Assembly (NCBI GenBank): GCA_036557885.1
Contig: DATBGS010000093.1
Location: forward strand, 1-55,790
Source of the DNA: DATBGS01 sp036557885
Lineage (GTDB): Bacteria > Chloroflexota > Ktedonobacteria > Ktedonobacterales > DATBGS01
Direction of reading: 5' to 3'
DNA: 55,790 nucleotides
This document shows, piece by piece, positions 32,489-40,397 of this stretch. The notes beneath the pieces were generated by a model. The model made no database searches, was not told where the DNA came from, and saw only the letters and a program-made list of their open reading frames with translations. The first letter of the stretch is position 1, and every line of letters starts with the position of its first letter. The position numbers were made by a program, and so were the translations under genes.

Positions 32489-33403
32489 ATGGCGCTCTTT
32501 GATGCCCTGCCAAAATGGGTGCGTGTGGTTGAGGTGGGGCCGCGCGATGGCTTGCAAAATGAGAAAGTGCAGATACCTACTGCGCAAAAGATTCAGTTTA
32601 TTGACCTGCTCTCTGCGGCAGGATTTGATACGGTTGAGGCGACCTCGTTTGTAAGTCCGAAAGCGATTCCCCAACTGGCCGACGCCAGCGAGGTGATGGC
32701 AGATATTACCCGGCGTGCTGGAGTCAGCTATCCTGTGCTGGTGCCCAACGCAAAGGGTATGGAGCGAGCCATAGCATCTGGGGTGAAGGCTATTGCTGTC
32801 TTTACGGCGGCTTCAGAGACGTTTACCAGGCATAACATCAATGCGACAATCTCTGAAAGCATCGAGAACTTTCGGTCTGTGGTGCAGATGGCGCGTGCTG
32901 AAGGCATCTGGGTGCGCGGATATATCTCTACCGGATTTGGCTGCCCCTATGAAGGGGCGGTTCCTCCAGCTAAAGTGCTGGAAGTGGCTGAGCGGCTAAC
33001 GGAATTGGGGATGGACGACCTCTCAATTGGCGACACGATTGGCGTGGCGACGCCCAATCAGGTCGTGGACGTGGTGACGCTGCTGGCAAGCCGTATCCCG
33101 ATAGCGCAGCTCAGCCTGCATTTTCACGATACGCGCGGAACGGCCCTGGCAAATGTGCTCACCGGCTTGCAGCTTGGAATCACGACCTTTGACGCCTCGG
33201 CAGGTGGTTTGGGGGGCTGCCCCTATGCCCCTGGCGCAGCCGGAAATCTGGCAACAGAAGACCTGCTCTATCTGCTGCATGGCCTGGGGATTGAGACGGG
33301 CGTTGATCTGGCAAAAGTTGTCGAGGCCACGAGCTTTATCGCCCCATTGCTGGGCCACGCGCCGACCAGCAAATATTGGCGAGCGGCTACCGCAAGCTGC
33401 TAG
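32489..33403 (+). CDS. mvaB: Hydroxymethylglutaryl-CoA lyase
   Basis: A 304-residue TIM-barrel lyase that splits HMG-CoA into acetyl-CoA and acetoacetate, the last step of leucine catabolism. The opening EVGPRDGLQNE contains the metal- and substrate-binding R19-D20. The loop GLGGCPYAPGAAGN holds the catalytic C244, and SLHFHDTRG carries the metal-binding histidines. Length and motifs match bacterial HMG-CoA lyases. It follows the carboxylase subunit by 58 bases and is preceded by GAAAGGA. It completes a three-gene catabolic cluster with the hydratase and carboxylase. Confidence 0.96.
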   Translation: MALFDALPKWVRVVEVGPRDGLQNEKVQIPTAQKIQFIDLLSAAGFDTVEATSFVSPKAIPQLADASEVMADITRRAGVSYPVLVPNAKGMERAIASGVKAIAVFTAASETFTRHNINATISESIENFRSVVQMARAEGIWVRGYISTGFGCPYEGAVPPAKVLEVAERLTELGMDDLSIGDTIGVATPNQVVDVVTLLASRIPIAQLSLHFHDTRGTALANVLTGLQLGITTFDASAGGLGGCPYAPGAAGNLATEDLLYLLHGLGIETGVDLAKVVEATSFIAPLLGHAPTSKYWRAATASC

Positions 33404-33455
33404 CCGCTCAACAATGAAAAAGCGGGCGCCAGGCACTTAGTCGCCAGGCGTCAGT

Positions 33456-33659
33456 TTATGCGTTTGCCAGATGCCTTGGCCGATCTTCAACAGAAGTCGG
33501 CGCTTGTTGTTGAAGTGCCCGGACCAGACGACGCATATCTCGCGCGGAAACCTGATAGCACTGATTATTATCTAACGTGGCGTTTACCTGGCCCCTGGCG
33601 ATTGCCTGGCACAGTTCGCCAACGGTAATGGTCTGGCGTTGTGGTACAACATTCTTCAT
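33456..33659 (-). CDS. Small protein with a possible excisionase-like half domain
   Basis: A 67-residue open frame with GGGAGTAG in front of the ATG. The pattern TVGELCQAIARGQVNATL, then CYQVSARDMRRLVRAL, resembles the second half of MerR/excisionase-type winged helices (helix - turn - wing - 'is..dl..fl' helix), but the first helix-turn-helix part is missing. It could be a truncated or very small DNA-binding protein. The family assignment is weak, and its reality rests on the ribosome site and its position alone between two operons. Confidence 0.45.
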   Translation of the reverse strand: MKNVVPQRQTITVGELCQAIARGQVNATLDNNQCYQVSARDMRRLVRALQQQAPTSVEDRPRHLANA

Positions 33660-33859
33660 TGGTGCTACTCCCTACGACGAGTTTCTTGCTGCAAATCAGA
33701 GAGCGGAAATAGTTCACCTGTTCGTTGAAGAAAAGCTCAGGAACAGGGCACTTCACCACTCTTAACAGGCAAGTTTTATGCCAGTTTTGGGGAGCACTCT
33801 GACGAACGTGCAAAATTGTTCTGATGTGTATTTTTTAGAAAATGAACACTGCACCAGAG

Positions 33860-34744
33860 CTATTGGGTGCGCTGCTCCTCCGCTTGCAGAGTAGCAATCG
33901 CCCGTCTCGTCACCCGCAGAGTTGCGCCATTGTCAGCCGAAAGCTCTTGCAGGCAGACAATCCGGCGCTGAAGCGCGGCATCGAACGCCTCTGGTTCCAT
34001 GCCCAGCAGTTGCGCCACCTCACTACGCGCGGCCTCGTCAGGCGCGATGAAGGTGTCGCCTTTGGCTTCCCAGCGCGAAAGTGAGAGCGTGCGGACCTTT
34101 TCGGCAGTGGAGGAAGGGGAATCCTCTTCTGGGGTTAGAGGGTTTGCTGGGTTGGGGGAAGCAAGCTCTGGGCGAAGCAAATTGACCGTGAGGAAGCGAC
34201 GGCGCGGCGGCCAGACACGCCCCACGATGCCAATATTGATGATGACCCCTAGCTGGCTGACTACTGCTGGCGTCAGGTGCAGATCATCCAGCAGCGCGCT
34301 GAGCACATCATCCAGGGTATCGGCGTGCATGCTGGTTGCAATGGCATAGCCTTCGGTTGCCAGGTTCAGGAAGCGCCGCGCCACGCGCCCCCACATATAA
34401 ATGCGCAAATGATTGCTGACTTCATTGCACAGTATACAAGTGGTGGCTGCTTCGGTGATTTCCAGGAAGTCAAAGCGCTCAAACATGCCAGAGGTATAGA
34501 CGAGCGAAGTCCCATTGGGCAGGAAATCTAGCATGGCGTTGAGCGTGGTAGTCTTGCCGACGCCTGGTGTGGGATCGGTGGGGCCAGAAATAATGAAGGA
34601 GACGTGGTGCTCAATGAGCATCCAGAGGAACGCGGCAGTTTGCGCATCCAGGCTGCCCAGGGCGATGAGTTGCGCCACTGAAAGCGGGCGATCAGACTCG
34701 TAATGCCACATATGGCGTTCATAGGGATTGCGTGGATCAAACAC
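33860..34744 (-). CDS. Lone VirB11/CpaF-like secretion ATPase
   Basis: A 294-residue ATPase. It starts at GTG 34744 (MFDPRNPYERH) with AAGGAGG nine bases ahead, overlapping the phosphatase gene by eight bases. A P-loop ends GVGKTTTLNAML (about residues 57-68), preceded by an unusual Thr/Pro-rich GPTDPTP loop. Later come an acidic Walker-B region (ATTCILCNEVSNHL) and a His box (ATSMHADTLDDVLSALL) like those of type II/IV secretion and CpaF ATPases. The ordinary N-terminal domain of these motors is short or absent, and no pilus or secretion genes adjoin. It could be a regulatory or DNA-transfer remnant. Confidence 0.8.
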   Translation of the reverse strand: MFDPRNPYERHMWHYESDRPLSVAQLIALGSLDAQTAAFLWMLIEHHVSFIISGPTDPTPGVGKTTTLNAMLDFLPNGTSLVYTSGMFERFDFLEITEAATTCILCNEVSNHLRIYMWGRVARRFLNLATEGYAIATSMHADTLDDVLSALLDDLHLTPAVVSQLGVIINIGIVGRVWPPRRRFLTVNLLRPELASPNPANPLTPEEDSPSSTAEKVRTLSLSRWEAKGDTFIAPDEAARSEVAQLLGMEPEAFDAALQRRIVCLQELSADNGATLRVTRRAIATLQAEEQRTQ

Positions 34745-35420
34745 TGCCGGTTTCCTCCTTCGGTGGGCTGGTAGGTTCGGCTGGTGGGTCGGGGGTGTAG
34801 GTGAGCCAGCCGGGCGACGGAGTCCAATTGAGCGCCAGTACAGTTGGGGGGTGCTCCCCTTCGCCAAATGCAAGCAGGCTGACCGACGCATTGTCAATAT
34901 GCAGAAAGTGAACGCAATCAGGCTGCATGCCGGTATAGTAGGCCAGGATAAGTTTGATGACATCAGCATGCGCCACCAGAACCACATATTCGCCCAGGTC
35001 TGGGGCGCGGCGGGCACGCTCGGCTACTCTGACGGCGCGCGCCTGGACATCGAGGCTACTTTCGACGCCTGGCGGCGCGGATGCCGTCTGGCGCACGTAC
35101 AACTGCCATTCGGGGTCGCTTTTGAAGAGTTCGTTGTAGTCCATGCCAGCCCATTTGCCAACGTTCGTATCCGCCAGATCAGGCTCCACGTGAAAAGGAA
35201 TGTCGCGCCCCTGTGCAATCAGGGTGGCTGTTTCATAGGCTCGCTCTAGTGGACTGGTGATAATGGTGCCAATGGGCAATCCCGTCAGCGCTGCGCCGGT
35301 TTGCTGTGCCTGGCGCTTGCCTTCTTCGTTCAGCAAAACGCCGGGAAGCTGTCCAGGCAGGCGATGCTCAACATTGAAGGTGGTTTGACCATGACGAATG
35401 AGGAGTAATTTGCGTTTCAT
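34737..35420 (-). CDS. Histidine phosphatase family protein
   Basis: A 227-residue phosphoglycerate-mutase-like phosphatase. The catalytic motif is LLIRHGQTTFN, with H10 as the phosphorylated residue, followed by LPGVLLNEEGKRQA. The second site is SPLERAYETA, and the second active-site His lies in VVLVAHADVIKLIL. The sequence resembles the MSMEG_4193-type phosphomutase group, whose substrates are unknown. Other members include alpha-ribazole phosphatase, but this one is not in the B12 operon. The ATG at 35420 is preferred over upstream ones because it gives the family N-terminus. The last ~25 residues are Pro-rich, and the stop overlaps the ATPase start. Confidence 0.92.
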   Translation of the reverse strand: MKRKLLLIRHGQTTFNVEHRLPGQLPGVLLNEEGKRQAQQTGAALTGLPIGTIITSPLERAYETATLIAQGRDIPFHVEPDLADTNVGKWAGMDYNELFKSDPEWQLYVRQTASAPPGVESSLDVQARAVRVAERARRAPDLGEYVVLVAHADVIKLILAYYTGMQPDCVHFLHIDNASVSLLAFGEGEHPPTVLALNWTPSPGWLTYTPDPPAEPTSPPKEETGSV

Positions 35421-35684
35421 GCGGCTATCTTTCAGCGGGGTACATCCTGTATATTGTTGTGCCTGTGCCCGGCGAATGCTCCTGCTCATGCGCCCTCGGA
35501 ACTGGTAGCCGCGCACCCAGGTAGCCACCTGAAGCCAGGCCAGCCGGGCTGCGCAGCGAAAGAAAGGCGTGGTCACGTGCTTCACAGGCATGGTTCTCAT
35601 CACTGGAGGCTATTGTAACAGCCCTCAAGGGATGACTGCAAGGAAGAAGGGTGGGCAAACCTTGCAGAGAGCACGCAGCGAATA

Positions 35685-36989
35685 TTATTCGCTGCGCTCG
35701 TCTTCCAGTCCAGATACTTTCTCTGAGAAAGAGTCTTCAGTCGTAAGCTCGTCTGTTGTTGACAAGCTGAGTTCACCATTGCTGAGCGGGTCAGCGGCAG
35801 GCAGCACGACCTCCTCTGAGAGAGAAGGCAGCACCCCGGAACGACGATTTGTTGCTTCTTCGGCGTGCAAGGCGCGTTCGTAAGCAGAGGCGGCAAAGCT
35901 ATCGGAGAGAGAGACAGGGCGTTCCGATGAGAGAAGCTCGCTCGATGTCATTGAGGCCACTTGCTCGGAGAAATGGCAGGCGGCAAAGTGCCCGGCGCCG
36001 GTTTTATCCTCAAAGGCTGGTTCCACTTCGCGGCAGATTTGCTGCGCAATCGGGCAGCGTGTATGAAAGCGGCAGCCCTTTGGGATGTTGATGGGGCTGG
36101 GCAGATCTCCGGTGAGGATGATGCGCTGGCGCTGCTTTTCCACGCCTGGGTCTGGAATGGGCACCGCTGAAAGGAGCGCCTGCGTGTAGGGGTGTTTGGG
36201 CGAACGATAGATACTATCGCGGTCGGCCAGTTCCATGATCTTGCCCAGATACATCACGGCAATCTTATCAGCGACGTGGCGCACCACGCTCAAGTCGTGG
36301 GAGATAAAGAGATAGGTCAGCCCAAGCTGGCGCTGGAGGCGCTGCATCAGGTTAAGAATCTGGGCACGAATGGAGACATCCAGCGCCGAGACTGGCTCAT
36401 CGGCAATGATGCACTGCGGGTTGCTGCTGATAGCGCGGGCAATCACGATGCGCTGGCGTTGGCCGCCGCTAAACTCGTGTGGGTAGCGATCATAAAAAGT
36501 CGGGTTCAGTCCTACCAGTTCCAGCAGTTCCTCGACTCGCTCTCGCGCTTGCCTGCCGTTCGCCAGTCCGTGAATGCGCAGGGGTTCTCCGATGGAAGAC
36601 CCGACAGAATAGCGTGGGTTGAGCGAGGCAAAGGGGTCTTGAAAGATCATCTGGATTTTGCGACGAATGCCGCGCAATGCCTCGCCCTGGAGCAGCGTTA
36701 AATCCATCCCCTCGAAGAGCATAGAACCGCCGGTAGGCTTATACAGGCGAACGAGACAACGCCCGATGGTTGTTTTCCCCGAACCGCTCTCGCCGACTAT
36801 CCCCAGCGTGGTGCCGCGCTGAACGGAGAAGCTGACCCCATCAATGGCATGAACGTAGCCTGTGGTGGTCTGGAAGATAATCCCAGAGGTCAGTGGAAAG
36901 TGCATGACCAGATTGGAGATCTCCAGGATATTGTCTCTGGCGCTGATGGTCGCGCTGCCTGCTGTGCTGGCCTGCATGGGATCGCTCAT
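35685..36989 (-). CDS. Peptide ABC transporter ATPase (OppF/DppF type)
   Basis: A 434-residue ATPase of a peptide/nickel importer. The ABC domain has Walker A GESGSGKTT, Q-loop FQDPFASLNPR, signature FSGGQRQR, Walker B CIIADEP and His switch FISHDL. It is followed by the oligopeptide-transporter C-terminal module with a four-cysteine Fe-S/Zn motif (CRFHTRCPIAQQIC, then C in ACHFSE). The last ~95 residues are an extra Ser/Glu/Leu-rich tail absent from normal OppF (about 330 residues). The tail is acidic and low in complexity, and its role is unknown. It is the last gene of the five-gene transporter operon. Confidence 0.95.
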   Translation of the reverse strand: MSDPMQASTAGSATISARDNILEISNLVMHFPLTSGIIFQTTTGYVHAIDGVSFSVQRGTTLGIVGESGSGKTTIGRCLVRLYKPTGGSMLFEGMDLTLLQGEALRGIRRKIQMIFQDPFASLNPRYSVGSSIGEPLRIHGLANGRQARERVEELLELVGLNPTFYDRYPHEFSGGQRQRIVIARAISSNPQCIIADEPVSALDVSIRAQILNLMQRLQRQLGLTYLFISHDLSVVRHVADKIAVMYLGKIMELADRDSIYRSPKHPYTQALLSAVPIPDPGVEKQRQRIILTGDLPSPINIPKGCRFHTRCPIAQQICREVEPAFEDKTGAGHFAACHFSEQVASMTSSELLSSERPVSLSDSFAASAYERALHAEEATNRRSGVLPSLSEEVVLPAADPLSNGELSLSTTDELTTEDSFSEKVSGLEDERSE

Positions 36990-37007
36990 CGCAACATCCT
37001 CTCCTGT

Positions 37008-38099
37008 TTAGTTAGCGGTTGTTTGCTCGTCGAGGGTTGAGGCTACAATCGTTTGCGCCGTAGCATCAAGCTGCTCTAGTTGTCGCAGGCGCGCCGCGCG
37101 GCGCGCCTCAGCGCGTTGCTGCTCGGCTGGGTTGTTGATGTCGTACCAGCAGGCGGCGATATGGTTGGAGCCGACATTGCGCAGCGGCGGCGGGTTTTTG
37201 CATTGATTGGTTACAAAGAGACAGCGCGGCGCAAAGCGACAGCCCTGTGGTGGATGCAAGAGATCAGGCGGCGAACCTTCAATGGGGGTAAGCATATCCT
37301 GGCGTTCTTCATCCAACCGGGGCACAGAAGCAAGCAGCCCAAGAGTATAGGGATGGCGCGGGTTGGCAAAAAGCTCGTCGGTGGGCGCCATCTCAATCAC
37401 GTTGCCAGCGTACATGACGACCACGCGATCCGTCATGCCGGCTACCACTCCCAGGTCATGGGTAATCAGCATGACAGCGCTCTTGTATTCGGTGCTGATC
37501 GAGTTAATCAGTTCGAGAATCTGGGCCTGCACGGTCACATCCAGAGCAGTGGTTGGCTCATCGGCAATGATCAACTGAGGGCGGCAGGCCAGGGCCATCG
37601 CAATCATCACGCGCTGGCGCATGCCGCCGCTAAATTGATGCGGATACGAATGCAGGCGCTTTTCTGCCTCTGGTATCCCGACTTCGCGCAAGAGTTCGAC
37701 GGTGCGGTTTCGCGCTGCCTGCCCGCGTAACCCAAGATGCAGCTCCAGCACCTCGGTAATTTGGTTGCCGATGGTCATAACCGGATTCAGCGAGTTGAGC
37801 GGGTCTTGGAAAATCATCCCGATCTGCTTGCCACGCACCTTGCGCATAGAACTTTCGGAGATGTCGAGTAAGTCCTGGCCCCCAAACAGAATGCTGCCAT
37901 CCACAATTTCGCCGGGTGGCCGTTGAACCAGGCGCATGATGGAGAGCGCCGTCACGCTCTTGCCACAGCCGCTTTCGCCTACCACGCCCAGCTTTTCGCC
38001 TGGAGCGATGTTGAAGCTGACGCCATCAACGGCATGTACCCAACCATCGCGGGTGCGAAAGTGTGTCTTTAGATTGTTGATCTCAAGCAACGATTCCAC
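37008..38099 (-). CDS. Peptide ABC transporter ATPase (OppD/DppD type)
   Basis: A 363-residue ATPase, partner of the OppF-type gene 18 bases downstream. It shows Walker A GESGCGKS, Q-loop FQDPLNSLNPV, signature FSGGMRQR, Walker B LIIADEP and ITHDLGV. The C-terminal oligopeptide module carries the cysteine motif CRFAPRCLFVTNQC and a later Cys in AACWYD. Length is normal apart from an ~30-residue Arg/Ala/Gln-rich tail. Together with OppF it forms the motor heterodimer below the two permeases. Confidence 0.95.
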   Translation of the reverse strand: MESLLEINNLKTHFRTRDGWVHAVDGVSFNIAPGEKLGVVGESGCGKSVTALSIMRLVQRPPGEIVDGSILFGGQDLLDISESSMRKVRGKQIGMIFQDPLNSLNPVMTIGNQITEVLELHLGLRGQAARNRTVELLREVGIPEAEKRLHSYPHQFSGGMRQRVMIAMALACRPQLIIADEPTTALDVTVQAQILELINSISTEYKSAVMLITHDLGVVAGMTDRVVVMYAGNVIEMAPTDELFANPRHPYTLGLLASVPRLDEERQDMLTPIEGSPPDLLHPPQGCRFAPRCLFVTNQCKNPPPLRNVGSNHIAACWYDINNPAEQQRAEARRAARLRQLEQLDATAQTIVASTLDEQTTAN

Positions 38100-38120
38100 A
38101 GATCGAGTCTCCTTCTGCCT

Positions 38121-38157
38121 TAGCGCTCGGTGAGATCAGGTTAGCGCTCGGTGAGAT
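38121..38157. repeat. 21-base tandem duplication at a stop codon
   Basis: The 16-base word TAGCGCTCGGTGAGAT occurs at 38121-38136 and again at 38142-38157, 21 bases apart. On the minus strand each copy encodes Leu-Thr-Glu-Arg-stop in the same frame, so the end of the permease gene has been duplicated in tandem behind its own stop. Confidence 0.85.
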
Positions 38158-39100
38158 AGGGATCAAGCGCGTCTCGGAGGCCGTCACCCATGAGGTTAAA
38201 GCTCAAGACGACGATCAGGATGCACAGGCCGGGCGCCCAGACAAGGATCGGATCTTCCAGGAAGTAGTCGCGCGCCGTCGCAACCATGCTGCCCCAGCTT
38301 GCCAGGGGGATCTGAATGCCAAAACCAAAGAAGCTGAGTACCGATTCCAGAATAATGTTGGCGCCAACCAGCAGAGTGGCGTTCACGATGATAGGACCGG
38401 CGGCGTTGGGCAGGATATGGCGCAGCATCAAGCGCATATTTGTTGCGCCCAGGGTACGCGCCGCCAACACAAATTCGCGCTCTTTTAACGCCAGAAACTC
38501 CCCACGCACCAGACGGGCGGTATAGGTCCAGCCAAAAATGGCGATCAGGAAGACCACGTTTAAAACGGACCCGTTGGAAAAGCTGGCGGAGAGGACAAAG
38601 AGCAGCAGGTACAACGGGATTGCCAGGATGACATCGGTGAAGCGCATCAAGAGGTTATCCAGGAGTCCACCGTAATAGCCAGCAAAGGTGCCGATGCCTA
38701 TCCCGAACAAGAGCGCCACTGCCATTGAAGAGATGCCAACCAGCAGTGAGACACGCCCACCGTAGAGGATACGCGCCAGTTCATCGCGGCCAAGCTCGTC
38801 GGTGCCCAGTGGATGCAAGAGCGAAGGCGCTCCAAAGATGTTGTTCAAGTCCAGCTTGATGGAAGGGTCGGGATCGACAGCGCTGGCATGTGTCAGGAAT
38901 GGGGCAAAAATGGTTGCCAGGGTGATGATTGCCAGGACCACCATGCCCACGACGGCAATCCGGTTGCGTACAAAGCGATCAGCGATAATCCGAAGCTGGC
39001 TGCGCCGTTTGCGTGCCAGTTGCGGTGTCAAGGTCAGGAAATCGAGGCTCTCACCTTCGGGGAGCGACGGAGGAATCACTTGTTGCGATGTGCTGCTCAT
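38141..39100 (-). CDS. Peptide ABC transporter permease (OppC/DppC type)
   Basis: A 319-residue inner-membrane permease with a hydrophilic N-terminus (~40 residues), a first helix (AVVGMVVLAIITLATIFAPF) and the binding-protein-dependent transport domain. The EAA coupling loop is visible as LVRGEFLALKEREFVLAARTLGA. The GTDELGRDELARILYGGRVSL segment is diagnostic of OppC/DppC. A second in-frame copy of its last codons lies behind the stop (separate repeat entry). It is flanked by the OppB-type permease and the ATPase genes. Confidence 0.95.
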   Translation of the reverse strand: MSSTSQQVIPPSLPEGESLDFLTLTPQLARKRRSQLRIIADRFVRNRIAVVGMVVLAIITLATIFAPFLTHASAVDPDPSIKLDLNNIFGAPSLLHPLGTDELGRDELARILYGGRVSLLVGISSMAVALLFGIGIGTFAGYYGGLLDNLLMRFTDVILAIPLYLLLFVLSASFSNGSVLNVVFLIAIFGWTYTARLVRGEFLALKEREFVLAARTLGATNMRLMLRHILPNAAGPIIVNATLLVGANIILESVLSFFGFGIQIPLASWGSMVATARDYFLEDPILVWAPGLCILIVVLSFNLMGDGLRDALDPYLTER

Positions 39101-39167
39101 TGATGGGTTTCCCTTCAGCGGACGTGCCGCGATGATTCAGGATAGGCCAGGCGCGTGACAAAAGTAA

Positions 39168-40130
39168 CTAGCCAAAGCGGATACGTGGATCAAGCACGCC
39201 ATACAGAACATCGGCGATCAGATTGAAGAGGACAACGACAACAGCAGACATCAGCAGCATTGCCAGCAAGACGGGGTAATCGCGTGCTGAGAGTGCATCC
39301 AGGAACAACCGGCCCAGGCCAGGCCAGGCAAAGATGGTTTCGGTGACGGCGGCGCCACCAGCGATGCCACCAAAGTCCAGCGCGACAATCGTTAAGAGCG
39401 GGATCAGCGCGTTGCGAATGCCGTGACGGAGCAAGACGCGCACAGGCCCTAACCCTTTCGCGCGCGCCGTGCGCATGTAATCCTGGCGAATGACTTCCAG
39501 CATGCTGGAGCGCATATAGCGACTCCAACCGGCCATAAATGCCAGGGAGAGCACGATCATTGGTAAAATCAGGTGCAGCAGGTAATCAAGAAAATAGTCA
39601 AAGCCAGTGGCGAAATCAGCATCGCTGCTGCGCCCAAAATCGGGGAGCCAGCCGAGTTTGACGGAGAAGATTTCTTGCATGATCAGCGCGAAGAAGAAGA
39701 TGGGCATGGAGATGCCAAAGTACCCCAGGATGGTGATGGAGTAATCCGCCAGGCCATATTGCCGCACGGCTGAAATGATCCCCAGCGGGACGGCGATAAT
39801 CAGGGCAAACAGCAAGGCTGCGCCAAAGAGTTCAATGGTCGCCGGTACCCGCGCCCCAATATCGCTGATCACTAATTGTCCATCGGCAAAAGAGTTGCCA
39901 AAATCACCAGTGACCGCCCCTTTGAGCCAGAAGACATATTGCAGCCAGATAGGTTTATCCAGTCCCAGGCGCACCTTTAATGCTTCGCGGGCTGCTGCTG
40001 ACAGGCGGGGATTAAAAAGCACCCTCTCCGGGCCACCTGGCAGAAGATGGATCAAGATGAAGACGACAACTGAAACCAGAATAAGGAGCGGAATCGCCTG
40101 GAGTAGGCGCCGAATGATATAGCGTCCCAT
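39168..40130 (-). CDS. Peptide ABC transporter permease (OppB/DppB type)
   Basis: A 320-residue permease with about six membrane helices. The start MGRYIIRRLLQAIPLLILVS is the family opening; a TTG ten codons earlier is open but lacks a ribosome site, whereas AGGTG stands ahead of 40130. The HLLPGGPE loop, YSITILGYFGISMPIFFFALI and the EAA loop (SMLEVIRQDYMRTARAKGLG) match OppB/DppB. It forms the channel with the OppC-type partner, whose gene starts 67 bases downstream. Confidence 0.95.
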   Translation of the reverse strand: MGRYIIRRLLQAIPLLILVSVVVFILIHLLPGGPERVLFNPRLSAAAREALKVRLGLDKPIWLQYVFWLKGAVTGDFGNSFADGQLVISDIGARVPATIELFGAALLFALIIAVPLGIISAVRQYGLADYSITILGYFGISMPIFFFALIMQEIFSVKLGWLPDFGRSSDADFATGFDYFLDYLLHLILPMIVLSLAFMAGWSRYMRSSMLEVIRQDYMRTARAKGLGPVRVLLRHGIRNALIPLLTIVALDFGGIAGGAAVTETIFAWPGLGRLFLDALSARDYPVLLAMLLMSAVVVVLFNLIADVLYGVLDPRIRFG

Positions 40131-40312
40131 AGCGCGCACCTCGTTGCTATCTCTACTCAACCAGAGCAGCGGTTATCCAGGGTCTTGTTCTACGGTGGAC
40201 TCGGCCCTCGCGGTTTGTTGTTGGCAAGAAAAAAGGCGCAGATCAATTTTCCCCATGATACCACACCCTGGAAGACGACGAGCAACGAATGCTGACGACC
40301 CCAGGTAGGAGC

Positions 40313-40349
40313 GTGGGCAGTATGCAAGCTAGCTTGTCATACTGCCCAC
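40313..40349. repeat. Inverted repeat between transporter genes
   Basis: Arms GTGGGCAGTATG (40313-40324) and CATACTGCCCAC (40338-40349) enclose the palindrome CAAGCTAGCTTG. The element lies 49 bases behind the binding-protein stop, in the 267-base gap before the permease genes. No T-run follows. Such 3' hairpins often protect the abundant binding-protein message, so the downstream operon genes are expressed at a lower level. Confidence 0.65.
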
Positions 40350-40397
40350 ACCTTCAATCAGGTATCCTGGTTGAAACCAGCCAGTGCTGGTGGCATG

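Noticed and set aside
38121..38157. Attachment site of an integrated element
   Set aside because: The copies are only 21 bases apart with nothing inserted between them, which fits simple slippage.
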